A stretch of 64,000 nt of DNA. It comes from an uncultured Roseburia sp. Its GTDB lineage: Bacteria > Bacillota > Clostridia > Lachnospirales > Lachnospiraceae. Below are positions 1 through 8,144 of the stretch, one piece after another (the first letter of the stretch is position 1; every line of letters starts with the position of its first letter). The position numbers and the translations under genes were made by a program. The stretch is taken from NCBI GenBank assembly GCA_945787015.1, contig CALZGM010000021.1:1-64000 (forward strand). Reading direction: 5' to 3'. Under the pieces are notes generated by a model. The model made no database searches, was not told where the DNA came from, and saw only the letters and a list, made by a program, of their open reading frames with translations.

Positions 1-8
1 TTTGCTGC

Positions 9-294
9 AAAATTTGGTTTATCGTTACGTATATTGAAGAGAGAAAGAGACTGGCTTTTTTCTGTTCGTTTGGGAGCATATTAGAAGTTCTTTATCTATA
101 CTTCACAGTCAGCGGGAAAATGGCATGGATGCCATTTTTAACGGCAAGTGACACGGATGTCACTTTGCCGTGACGCGTTATGACTATAAAAAATTTCATG
201 TATAGATAATAGAACTTCTTATATGCGTACATCCGAATAGAAAAAAACCAGTCTCTTTCTCTCTTCCTCAATATACGAAACAATAAATCAAAAT
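9..294. repeat. Long imperfect palindromic element with two nested hairpins
   Basis: This gene-free stretch is one large inverted repeat. The left arm (about 9-100) and the right arm (about 200-294) are near reverse complements: the run GAAGAGAGAAAGAGACTGG at about 36 is answered by CCAGTCTCTTTCTCTC at 248, and TATAGATAA-type and AGAAGTTC blocks are also mirrored. The centre carries two tight hairpins: a perfect one at 117-138 (AAAATGGCAT, GG, ATGCCATTTT) and a near-perfect one at 142-170 (CGGCAAGTGACA, loop, TGTCACTTTGCCG). The architecture suggests a non-coding mobile repeat (MITE-like) or a structured RNA. It lies downstream of the minus-strand hydrolase gene, so it may also stop transcription. 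The only open frame across it looks accidental. Confidence 0.7.
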
Positions 295-313
295 TTTGTA
301 CTAAATATCTATA

Positions 314-1258
314 TCACGTTGTAATATGTACTTCCATCCAGGATAAAATATCACTAAAAACAATCTCCTTATCCGGTTCATTAATCAGTTCATGACGGTC
401 ATCCTTATAAAGCTTATAGGTAACATCTCTTAAACCGGCTTCCTCATACATGTAATATACCTTCTTTACACCCTCGCCCAAATCGCCCACTGGATCGTCC
501 TGTCCGGAAACGAGAAAGATAGGCAGCTTAGTTGGTGTCTTCTTAACATTTTCCATCTGCACATCATAATACACGGTATCCATTAACGTATGGAAACCAT
601 TTAAAGTAAAGATATACGTGCAGGCAGGGTCACTATAATATCGTTTTACACATTCCCCATCACGACACAGCCAGCTGTTTTCCGGAACGGTTCCATCCAT
701 GTTAAACTTCTTATATGGGCCACCAAAAGTAAGAGAATTCACAAACTTACTTCTGTGATGCCAGCCAAAGAACTTTGCCAGAATACTGCATACTGTTTTT
801 CCCATCTTAGCTGTCTGCGCCGGGACACAACCGGTTCCCATAATAATTGCTCCGCGCAGATTATCATTATAAATCGTTAAATACCTGCGTAGCAGATAAG
901 AGCCCATGCTATGCGCCAGCATAAAATATGGTACACCTTCATTTTCTGCCTGAATCATGGTTCGCAGTGTGTGCATATCTTTATTTAGAATATCTGCAGC
1001 ATCTTTTTCTGCAAAATAACCCCAATTTGCTTCTGAAGTAACAGACCTGCCATGTCCCAAATGACTATGCCCCACTACCATATACCCATGTTCATTCAAA
1101 AATTCTGCAAAATGTCTGTAACGATCAATGTACTCTACCATTCCGTGGCTAATCTGCAAAATCGCATGATACTGCCCACTTTCCGGAATCCACTTTACCG
1201 CATCAATCGTTGTCTTTCCATCCGCTGATAAAAAAGAAAAACGTTCCTCTCTTGTCAT
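314..1258 (-). CDS. Alpha/beta hydrolase, monoacylglycerol lipase/lysophospholipase-like
   Basis: A serine hydrolase of the Hydrolase_4 (lysophospholipase / monoacylglycerol lipase) family, probably cytoplasmic, cleaving an acyl ester of unknown nature. It shows the oxyanion region with QISHGMVEY, a nucleophile elbow AHSMGSY with the serine near residue 117, an acid in SGQDDPVG and a C-terminal histidine in DDRHELINE, so the catalytic triad looks complete. The start at 1258 is chosen because GAGG lies 8 bases before that ATG; an in-frame ATG at 1315 has a weaker site and would overlap the end of recJ by 44 bases. With this start the gene begins 13 bases after the recJ stop, so the two are probably cotranscribed. 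No signal peptide is visible. The substrate cannot be told from sequence. Confidence 0.85.
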   Translation of the reverse strand: MTREERFSFLSADGKTTIDAVKWIPESGQYHAILQISHGMVEYIDRYRHFAEFLNEHGYMVVGHSHLGHGRSVTSEANWGYFAEKDAADILNKDMHTLRTMIQAENEGVPYFMLAHSMGSYLLRRYLTIYNDNLRGAIIMGTGCVPAQTAKMGKTVCSILAKFFGWHHRSKFVNSLTFGGPYKKFNMDGTVPENSWLCRDGECVKRYYSDPACTYIFTLNGFHTLMDTVYYDVQMENVKKTPTKLPIFLVSGQDDPVGDLGEGVKKVYYMYEEAGLRDVTYKLYKDDRHELINEPDKEIVFSDILSWMEVHITT

Positions 1259-1271
1259 ACCCCATACCTCA

Positions 1272-3029
1272 TTATTGATAGTTTCGAATGATAATTTGAA
1301 TACTCTCTGTTCCATTATACCTATTTATTTCCGGATAGTATACTATTTTTAGGGAAATTTTATTATTTTTACCTTCTAAAGCCAGCTTTACCTCGTCTTC
1401 CCCAAATTTTTCTCCATAATAGTTCAAAAATTCTTCCACATCTCCAAAATAAACAGCAGAAACTATCTCTCCAAAAGATGTCTCCAACTGTAATCGTAAG
1501 ACATTTCGATTTTTTCCAATAATAGCTGCACGTCTGAGTTTTAAGTCCTTATCTGCAAACAGCGGCTTCGTATTTCCCTTTCCAAAGGGCTCTAATACCT
1601 CAAGTTCCTTCACCAAAGCAGGATTGGGATATCCCACAGGCATTGCAATATCAATCTTTATTTTGGGGATAAAATCCTCCTCTGTAAGTCGGCAGTTTTC
1701 ATTTATCATAGTGCGAAAAGCCGCTACCTTTTCTGCCGGAAGAGACACACCCGCTGCCATTGGATGTCCTCCGAATTTTGTAAATAATTCCCTGCATCTG
1801 CATAATTCTTCATACATGGAATACTCCTCAATCGAACGCCCGGATCCCTTCACACCATCCTCTGCATCTGTTAACACAAATACTGGCTTATGATAAATCT
1901 CTCTGATACGTCCGGCAATAATGCCGGCAAGACTTTCATGGGTATCCGGAAGATAAATTACCAGAACTTTATCTTTTTTGTACTCTCTTTCCACAAGTTC
2001 TTTTGCCAGTTCTACTCCATCTGCTGTCATATCCTTGCGCTGAATATTTAATTCCACCAGCTCTCTTGCGATTGCTGCTGCCTTCTGCTCGTCTTTTTCC
2101 AAAAAGAGCTGCAAAGAAATACGTGCTGTATCCAGTCTTCCACTGGCATTAATGCAGGGACCAAGTACAAACCCGAAGTGATACGCATTCACCTGTTCTA
2201 TTTCCAGTCCGTTCTGTAAAATAAGCGCGCGCATGCCCGGATTTTTTGTATGATGAATCCGACGCAATCCCTCTTTCACCAGAATCCGGTTTTCATCCGT
2301 TAAATCCATCACATCTCCAATGGTTGCAAAGGCTACATTTTCCAAGAACTCGTAACTTTCTTCTGCCGGGATTTCAAAAAGCTCATAAAGCACCTGTATG
2401 ACCTTCCATGCTACTGCTGCACCACAGAGTCCCTTAAACGGATAGAAACAGTCTGCCTGCTTTGGATTCACGATGGCATCTGCTTTACTAATTAGATATT
2501 GTCGTTCTCCATTTGCTTCTTCATAGGGGATTTCATGATGGTCTGTCACCAGAACCGTCATGCCTAGTTCCTTCGCATAGGCGATCTCCTTAATGGCAGC
2601 AATTCCATTGTCGCAGGTTACTATAGTATCAACATCATCTTCTTTTGCCTGTTCAATCAAATGCTCATTGATTCCATATCCATCCTTCAGACGATTCGGA
2701 ATCACAGTACTGACATTTCCGCCCACGCGGCTGATTCCGGAGTACAAAATGAAAGTTGCCATCACTCCATCAATATCATAATCACCAATAATACGAATTC
2801 GCGCACCGGTTTCTATTTTTTCCCTTAAAAGCACACACAAACGGTCCACGTCCTTTAACAGATGTGGATCGTTTGCCTCTGTTATGCTTCCCCTCAAATA
2901 TTTTTCGAATTCTTCCCCCGATATCACATCACGGTTACGAATCAGCCTTGCTGTTAACGGGCTAATACCAAATTTTCTCCCAAGCTCTTCAAAATCTGCC
3001 TTTTTATTAATTACAAACCACTTTTCCAC
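1272..3029 (-). CDS. recJ: Single-stranded-DNA-specific exonuclease RecJ
   Basis: RecJ is a 5'-3' single-strand DNA exonuclease acting in recombinational and mismatch repair. The DHH phosphoesterase core is clear: DYDIDG at residues 83-88 and VTDHHE at 161-166 carry the metal-binding aspartates and histidines, and the DHHA1 region contains FGGHPMAAGVSL. At 585 residues the length is normal for the family. The start codon is GTG at 3029; upstream ATG triplets are out of frame or run into a stop. It precedes the hydrolase gene at 314-1258 and follows the SleC-like gene by 44 bases on the same strand, which suggests a loose operon. No defect is seen. Confidence 0.95.
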   Translation of the reverse strand: MEKWFVINKKADFEELGRKFGISPLTARLIRNRDVISGEEFEKYLRGSITEANDPHLLKDVDRLCVLLREKIETGARIRIIGDYDIDGVMATFILYSGISRVGGNVSTVIPNRLKDGYGINEHLIEQAKEDDVDTIVTCDNGIAAIKEIAYAKELGMTVLVTDHHEIPYEEANGERQYLISKADAIVNPKQADCFYPFKGLCGAAVAWKVIQVLYELFEIPAEESYEFLENVAFATIGDVMDLTDENRILVKEGLRRIHHTKNPGMRALILQNGLEIEQVNAYHFGFVLGPCINASGRLDTARISLQLFLEKDEQKAAAIARELVELNIQRKDMTADGVELAKELVEREYKKDKVLVIYLPDTHESLAGIIAGRIREIYHKPVFVLTDAEDGVKGSGRSIEEYSMYEELCRCRELFTKFGGHPMAAGVSLPAEKVAAFRTMINENCRLTEEDFIPKIKIDIAMPVGYPNPALVKELEVLEPFGKGNTKPLFADKDLKLRRAAIIGKNRNVLRLQLETSFGEIVSAVYFGDVEEFLNYYGEKFGEDEVKLALEGKNNKISLKIVYYPEINRYNGTESIQIIIRNYQ

Positions 3030-3073
3030 TTAACATTACTCACTTCATTTTTCTAAGGTATTTTTTAAACGTC

Positions 3074-4336
3074 TTACACCAACTCTGCGATTCTTGTTAC
3101 TGCTACATAAATTTCCGATATCTTATACCATGTACGATAATCAATCACACCTGTTACCGGAAGCCCAAACACAGACTGAAACTTTTCTACCGCAGCCCTT
3201 GTTGCAGGTCCATATATTCCATCCGGCGTCACTGTAGGGATTGCCGGGTAAGCTCTTGAAATCCTAGCCAGTTGCTGTTGTACCTGTCGCACTTTCGGCC
3301 CGGTAGAACCAATGGTAAGATCCATTCCCGGCCAAGATGCCGGAATCCCCGAAATCGTTTCTGCTGTATTGATATACATATTATTTCCATAATAGTAACG
3401 CAGTATTTCAATCGTCTCGTAACCCTGGTCTCCTAAGTATTTGCTACCCCACTGACTTAGCCAGTTACTGCAGGTCACCTGCTGTCCATCGCAATACTGG
3501 GTTAGAATCGGCTGTGTTACATTCGGTCGTGATAAGAAATTCTGGAACATTTCATCTACAATATCCGAAATACTTTGGAAAATATTTCGACCATACGTAA
3601 ACTTCTGGTCAAATGCAGTTGAGGATGTAATCGTAAAATCAAATCCTTTATTCCTGTACCATTCGGTGTAAACTCTGTTCATGGTAAAAGACATGATTGC
3701 CAGTATATTCGCCCGAAGCGTTGCGTCCGGCCAAGTACTGTATATTTCACTGCTGGCTACATTTTTAATGTAATCCTTATAGCGCACATAATAATTTGCA
3801 GCCGTCGGGTCTGTCGGTGCCCCATCATGTACCACCACATATTCCGGGACTACCACTCTGCTTAAAACAATCTCCCCTGTCTCTGCAATAGGCTTAATTT
3901 CCGATTCTGCAATCTTTGGTGGGAAATTACCAAACAACGTATTTACCGGAATAACGATTGTATCGATTCGATTCCCTTCCGCTTCCTCCCTAGTAAGCCG
4001 GACTTTCTGAAGCGAAAGCTGCCCTGAGAAGAGTTCAATTCCCGTAACGGTAAATGGTCGAAACCCAGGTGCAAAAACTTGGATGGTATACTGTGAGAAT
4101 GGCTGGTTCTCCGAGGGTTCCATAGAATATTCAAGTGGAGGCGTATCAAGTGCCACTTCGTCGGACATGCCATTTTCATCCGTCTGCACCTCCTCTAACT
4201 GCTGTCCCGGTTCACCCGAATAAGAAATTTGAATCTGTGCCCCTTTTACCGGTGTATTATCTACCCCTGACACAACTTCTACTTTGAGGTTTCCTTTATC
4301 TACCGTATCTGTCTGCATATATCGCATTTCGTGCAT
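3074..4336 (-). CDS. sleC: SleC-like spore cortex-lytic enzyme (SpoIID-like lytic domain plus peptidoglycan-binding domain)
   Basis: Resembles the clostridial SleC germination enzyme, which degrades spore cortex peptidoglycan. Visible order: a beta-rich N-terminal pro-region (about 15-125, with the phrase DTPPLEYS), then the segment VVVHDGAPTDPTAANYYV, then a SpoIID-type lytic domain with NVASSEIYSTWP (the glutamate near residue 197 corresponds to the SpoIID catalytic Glu), a YCDG and LSQWGSK stretch, and a C-terminal PG_binding_1 domain with GPKVRQVQQQLA and DGIYGPATRAAVEKFQ. The 420-residue length fits SleC (about 430). There is no normal signal peptide, as in SleC. The start has a weak GGA site 7 bases upstream. 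The family is known from spore formers, so the host probably sporulates or did so recently. Processing by a Csp protease is inferred only. Confidence 0.75.
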   Translation of the reverse strand: MHEMRYMQTDTVDKGNLKVEVVSGVDNTPVKGAQIQISYSGEPGQQLEEVQTDENGMSDEVALDTPPLEYSMEPSENQPFSQYTIQVFAPGFRPFTVTGIELFSGQLSLQKVRLTREEAEGNRIDTIVIPVNTLFGNFPPKIAESEIKPIAETGEIVLSRVVVPEYVVVHDGAPTDPTAANYYVRYKDYIKNVASSEIYSTWPDATLRANILAIMSFTMNRVYTEWYRNKGFDFTITSSTAFDQKFTYGRNIFQSISDIVDEMFQNFLSRPNVTQPILTQYCDGQQVTCSNWLSQWGSKYLGDQGYETIEILRYYYGNNMYINTAETISGIPASWPGMDLTIGSTGPKVRQVQQQLARISRAYPAIPTVTPDGIYGPATRAAVEKFQSVFGLPVTGVIDYRTWYKISEIYVAVTRIAELV

Positions 4337-4457
4337 GATTCATTCCATAAATCATCAATTTATAGTATCATATGCACAACATTTTCTTTTTGTACCAAAT
4401 ATATTCATTCTACGTTCAGATACGTAATCCTGTAAAACAGACATATTCCTCTTTTAC

Positions 4458-6071
4458 TTATTCTACTGTCACAACCTTTGCAAGGTTTCTTGGCTTATCA
4501 ACATCAAAGCCTTTATCTGATGATACATAATATGCTAATAACTGTAATGCTACAGATGCCGGAAATACCATAAAATAATCCTCAATATCCGGTAATGTCA
4601 CCACCTTGTAAGATGGATCCAAGTCTACTGCCAGTTCTTCTTTGATAAAAAGTACAATGTCAGCACCTCGGGATTTCACTTCCTTAATATTGGATAATTC
4701 CTTTGCTATTACATGCACTTCACGCTTTTTTGCCAACATTTTAGTTACTGTATCCGGCACACGTTCCAACGCATCAATAAAACTCTTGACCTCTTCGATA
4801 CCGAAGATACCACGTAAATATGCCATTTTTGCAACCAAAAGATAAAATACAGAAAGCTGTGTTGTGTATGCTTTTGTGCTTGCAACTGCAATTTCCGGAC
4901 CTGCTGCGGTATATAGCACATAGTCACTCTCTCTGGCAATGGAAGATCCTTTTACGTTAATAATAGACAAACAGGTTGAGCCCTGTTTTTTTGCATATTT
5001 CAAAGCCTCTAACGTATCGATGGTCTCTCCGGACTGTGATACTGCAATTACCAGCGTTTTCTCATCTACCACCGGATCGGTGTACATAAACTCAGAAGCC
5101 ATCTCTACATCGATATGCATGTGTACGATTCGTTTTACCAGTGCCTGCGCCACCAGTCCGGCATGTCTTGCTGTTCCGCATGCTACAATACAAATTCTCT
5201 CACACTTTGTAAAAATATCATCCGGCACACCTGCCTCTGAAAAGTCAGGCATCCCATCCTTAATGTAACTCTCAATGGTAGTACGGATTGCATCCGGCTG
5301 CTCCATAATTTCTTTTTCCATGTAAAACGGATATCCTGCTTTTCCGGCACTATTTAGTTCCCAGTCCACTTCCATAAATTCCGGTTCCACTAAATTGCCT
5401 TCAAAATCCGTTAATACGATTTTATCCTTGTGAAGCTCTAAAATATGATACTCCGGCACAACAAAATACTCGTTTGTAAAACGGCACAATGCTGTCAAAT
5501 CCGATGCAAGCATGGCACCCTCTTCACAAATGGTTGCTACAATCGGGCTGACATTACGAACTGCATAAATCACTCCCGGCTGATCATCAAACATAACAAC
5601 AAGTGCAAATGTCCCCTTTAGCTTACGTACAGCCTTTTTTAAGGCTTCATGCGGTTTGCCTTTATAATAATGATTAATCAACGACGCAACAACTTCACTG
5701 TCTGTCTCCGATTTCAGCATATCCTGCATATCATAGCTGTTTATCAAGTCCTTATAGTTCTCTACGATTCCATTGTGAACTAAAGTGACCTGTCCCTGCC
5801 TGTGGGGATGTGCATTCGCATCGGTTACGCCTCCATGCGTTGCCCATCTTATATGCCCGATTCCGCAAGTAGACAGGATTCTCTTTTTCTCACAGATTGC
5901 ACGCAAATCACTGACTCTTCCTGCACATTTGTACACATTTGTCTCCTGTGTCGCATCATTTTTTATCGCAATTCCTGCACTGTCATATCCACGGTACTCT
6001 AAAAGTTCCAATGCATCCAACAGCACATTTTTTACCTCTTCACTTCCTGTATATCCAATAATTCCACACAT
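4458..6071 (-). CDS. glmS: Glutamine-fructose-6-phosphate aminotransferase with an internal in-frame deletion
   Basis: GlmS makes glucosamine-6-phosphate from fructose-6-phosphate and glutamine, the first step of amino-sugar and wall synthesis. The glutaminase half is intact: MCGIIGYTG gives the N-terminal Cys nucleophile, followed by HIRWATHG and VHNGIVENY. The first SIS domain (ACGTARHAG, SQSGETIDT, GPEIAVASTKAYTTQ) and the C-terminal tail DVDKPRNLAKVVTVE are present. However the frame jumps near residue 462 from VIAKELS directly to SNIKEVKSRG, and the block normally between them, with the EGSLKLKEISYIH and AGELKHG motifs, is missing. The protein is 537 residues instead of about 608. The missing block holds the residues equivalent to E. 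coli Lys485, Glu488 and His504, needed for isomerisation, so this copy is predicted inactive as a synthase. The ribozyme upstream is intact. Deletion or assembly artefact are both possible. Confidence 0.9.
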   Translation of the reverse strand: MCGIIGYTGSEEVKNVLLDALELLEYRGYDSAGIAIKNDATQETNVYKCAGRVSDLRAICEKKRILSTCGIGHIRWATHGGVTDANAHPHRQGQVTLVHNGIVENYKDLINSYDMQDMLKSETDSEVVASLINHYYKGKPHEALKKAVRKLKGTFALVVMFDDQPGVIYAVRNVSPIVATICEEGAMLASDLTALCRFTNEYFVVPEYHILELHKDKIVLTDFEGNLVEPEFMEVDWELNSAGKAGYPFYMEKEIMEQPDAIRTTIESYIKDGMPDFSEAGVPDDIFTKCERICIVACGTARHAGLVAQALVKRIVHMHIDVEMASEFMYTDPVVDEKTLVIAVSQSGETIDTLEALKYAKKQGSTCLSIINVKGSSIARESDYVLYTAAGPEIAVASTKAYTTQLSVFYLLVAKMAYLRGIFGIEEVKSFIDALERVPDTVTKMLAKKREVHVIAKELSNIKEVKSRGADIVLFIKEELAVDLDPSYKVVTLPDIEDYFMVFPASVALQLLAYYVSSDKGFDVDKPRNLAKVVTVE

Positions 6072-6099
6072 ATAAATTCCTCTTTCTTTCTAAAACTGC

Positions 6100-6250
6100 T
6101 TAAAATCCTATTATGTCGTATTTGTTTTGCAGTTACCCGCATATTTGCCGACATATCTCGCACTAGGATAGTACGGAAGGACATCCGCCGAATTTTCGAT
6201 AATCCTTCCCCTCGTGAACCTGTCATACTACAGGTGCCTGGCGCTAAAAG
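6100..6250 (-). ncRNA. glmS ribozyme (glucosamine-6-phosphate-activated)
   Basis: The leader of glmS carries the conserved glmS ribozyme core, read on the minus strand. The cleavage site is A|GCGCCAGG (between 6245 and 6244), followed by a P2 arm with ACCTGTAGTATGACAGGT, then ACGAGGGGAAGGATTATCG, the invariant AAAATTCGGCGGATGTCC, and the pseudoknot segment GGGTAACTGCAAAACAAA near 6121-6138. The ribozyme ends about 30 bases before the glmS ATG. Known biology: glucosamine-6-phosphate acts as cofactor for self-cleavage, and RNase J then degrades the downstream mRNA, giving feedback control. All core elements appear intact, in contrast to the damaged coding sequence it controls. Confidence 0.93.
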
Positions 6251-6337
6251 GAATCTATATGCCTGTTCTTTTACTACAGAATTAAGTATCTGAAAATAGA
6301 ATGATATAAAGTTTTCAAAGTTCAATGCAGTAACTAT

Positions 6338-6365
6338 ACTATAATACGCAAAAAAAGTCCAGTAA
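6338..6365 (-). promoter_or_regulatory. Possible promoter of the glmS leader
   Basis: On the minus strand TTACTG (6360-6365) and TATAGT (6338-6343) are separated by 16 bases, upstream of the glmS ribozyme. The -35 box sits within the 3' arm of the ilvE terminator hairpin. A start near 6330 would give a leader of about 85 nucleotides before the ribozyme cleavage site. The hexamers are imperfect, so this is tentative. Confidence 0.35.
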
Positions 6366-6395
6366 GTTTCTATCTTTTTAAACTTACCGGACTTT
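6347..6395 (-). terminator. Rho-independent terminator of ilvE
   Basis: Read on the minus strand, AAAGTCCGGTAAGTTT pairs with AAACTTACTGGACTTT around a short loop and is followed directly by a run of T residues. It lies between the ilvE stop and the glmS leader and separates the two transcription units. Confidence 0.85.
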
Positions 6396-6396
6396 C

Positions 6397-6440
6397 TATT
6401 ATTTGATATTATTTGATATTATTTGATATTATTTGCTATT
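6397..6440. repeat. 10-bp tandem repeat at the ilvE stop
   Basis: The unit ATTTGATATT occurs three times exactly (6401-6430), followed by one variant ATTTGCTATT (6431-6440). The last unit touches the ilvE stop codon at 6439-6441, and the array lies between the stop and the terminator hairpin. Probably replication slippage in a non-coding spacer. Confidence 0.75.
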
Positions 6441-7503
6441 ATTTTACTTCTACGGTCCAACCGTATTTATCCTCTAATCTGCCCCACTGAATACCTGTCA
6501 ATGTATCATAAAGCTTCTGCGTCAATTCGCCGATTTTAAAATCGTTAATTGTCACTACATCATCTTTATAGCGCAACTCACCAACCGGAGAAATAACGGC
6601 TGCTGTACCGGTACCAAATACTTCTTCCAAAGTACCGTCATGGCCGGCTTTCATTAAGTCATCAATGGAAAGTCTTGTCTCATTTACCTTATAACCCCAG
6701 TCTCTTAATAAATGAATCATGGAATCTCTGGTAACACCCGGCAGTACTGTTCCTTCGATTGGCGCGGTGTAAATCTCACCTGCAATCTTAAACATAATGT
6801 TCATGGTTCCCACTTCTTCTACATATTTACGATGTTCTCCATCTAACCAGAGTACCTGTGAATATCCCATCTTCTCTGCTTTTACCTGTCCTAAAATGGA
6901 ACCTGCATAGTTACCACCGCATTTTGTAAAACCTGTTCCACCTTTTACAGCACGAACCAGCTCATCTTCCACTAAAATCTTAACCGGGTTAATACCCTCT
7001 GCATAATAAGCACCAACCGGACAGCAGATAATCATGAATTTGTAAGAAGATGCCATATGAACACCCAAGGCAGACTCTGTTGCAAACATAAACGGGCGAA
7101 TGTAAAGAGAGGTCTCCGGTTCAGACGGAACCCAGTCTTCTTCTACGTTAACAAGTGCCTTAACAGCCTCTACAAACATGTCTACAGGAAATCCCGGCAT
7201 ACACAATCTTTCATTGGAACGAATCATACGTTTTGCATTCATTTCCGGGCGGAATAGCTGAATCTTTCCTTCTGCGGTACGATATGCTTTCATTCCTTCA
7301 AAGGTTTCCTGTGCATAATGCAGCGTTACACAAGCCGGATCTAACGTAATCGGTGCATGAGGCTCGATTCTTGCATCATGCCAGCCCTCATCCTTGGTCC
7401 AGTCCATAACAAACATGTAATCTGTCATATACTTACCAAAGCCAAGATGCTTCCAATCCGGTTTTTCCTTTAACACTTCTCTTTTTACAAATCTGATATC
7501 CAT
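6439..7503 (-). CDS. ilvE: Branched-chain amino acid aminotransferase
   Basis: A PLP-dependent fold-type IV transaminase that interconverts leucine, isoleucine and valine with their 2-oxo acids, using glutamate/2-oxoglutarate. Family marks include HYAQETFEGMKAYR, the region TKCGGNYAGSI with the PLP-lysine context, EEVGTMNIMF and GTGTAAVISPVG. At 354 residues it matches the usual BCAT length. GGAGG lies 10 bases before the ATG. It is flanked downstream by its own terminator and appears monocistronic. No anomaly other than the tandem repeat at its stop. Confidence 0.95.
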   Translation of the reverse strand: MDIRFVKREVLKEKPDWKHLGFGKYMTDYMFVMDWTKDEGWHDARIEPHAPITLDPACVTLHYAQETFEGMKAYRTAEGKIQLFRPEMNAKRMIRSNERLCMPGFPVDMFVEAVKALVNVEEDWVPSEPETSLYIRPFMFATESALGVHMASSYKFMIICCPVGAYYAEGINPVKILVEDELVRAVKGGTGFTKCGGNYAGSILGQVKAEKMGYSQVLWLDGEHRKYVEEVGTMNIMFKIAGEIYTAPIEGTVLPGVTRDSMIHLLRDWGYKVNETRLSIDDLMKAGHDGTLEEVFGTGTAAVISPVGELRYKDDVVTINDFKIGELTQKLYDTLTGIQWGRLEDKYGWTVEVK

Positions 7504-7610
7504 AATGTCTATCCTCCAATTTCCTTTTTCGGAATTATTTTCTGAAACACATTATGATACTTTCTTTTTGCACTGTCAAGATTATTCCAAGAGCTTATAA
7601 TTACTATTCC

Positions 7611-8117
7611 CTAGCGCGATAATACCTGTATAATTTCGCCAACATACATGGTATGAAGGTCACCATCCGCATACCACTTTTCCTTGATTTCCGGTGAAAT
7701 AAAGGTATCTTCCTGAATTGGAACCGCAGCCATCTTCTGGCAAAGCAGTACCAGATTTGCCTCATCCACATAAGGAATTCCGTGGGCAAAAGCAGGGGTT
7801 AGTCCTGCCTTTTCAAACTTATTTTCCTCTCTTCCGGAATGTGCACCACAATAACTTAATGCCGGACGATACTGCTCATTTAAAAAGCTGACAGAGAAAA
7901 AATCTCCCTTGTCAATAAATTCCTTGGTATATCTGGAATCACGAATAAAAATGTAGGCAACATTTTTCCCCCAGAGGACACCGACACCGCCCCAGCTTAC
8001 GGTCATAGTATTTGCTCCTTTTTTGTCGCCTGCCGTAACCAGCGCCCATTCTTTTCCGATTTTTAAGAATGGATTAATCTCTAATAAATCAATTGGAAAT
8101 GGTTGAAATGTATGCAT
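7611..8117 (-). CDS. Flavin reductase-like FMN-binding protein
   Basis: A split-barrel flavoprotein of the flavin reductase / FMN-binding family (Flavin_Reduct). Supporting features are TAGDKKGANTMTVSWGGVG near the N terminus, AYIFIRDSRYTKEFID and FSVSFLNEQYRPALSYCG, the typical substrate and flavin phosphate region. The start at 8117 is preferred over the ATG at 8135 because AAAGGAG lies 8 bases before it. The stop of the upstream MFS-glycosidase gene is only 27 bases away on the same strand, so readthrough is likely. The electron acceptor is unknown; relatives act as reductases or as flavin/FMN carriers in anaerobes. Confidence 0.8.
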   Translation of the reverse strand: MHTFQPFPIDLLEINPFLKIGKEWALVTAGDKKGANTMTVSWGGVGVLWGKNVAYIFIRDSRYTKEFIDKGDFFSVSFLNEQYRPALSYCGAHSGREENKFEKAGLTPAFAHGIPYVDEANLVLLCQKMAAVPIQEDTFISPEIKEKWYADGDLHTMYVGEIIQVLSR

Positions 8118-8144
8118 ATGTAAAACTCCTTTCATGTTCTTTTC

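Noticed and set aside
92-283. Open frame of 63 codons inside the left-edge palindrome
   Set aside because: It lies within the inverted repeat, has no ribosome binding site or recognisable protein, and is best explained by the repeat itself.
6032-6325. Open frame across the glmS leader
   Set aside because: It coincides with the glmS ribozyme and overlaps the glmS start in another frame.
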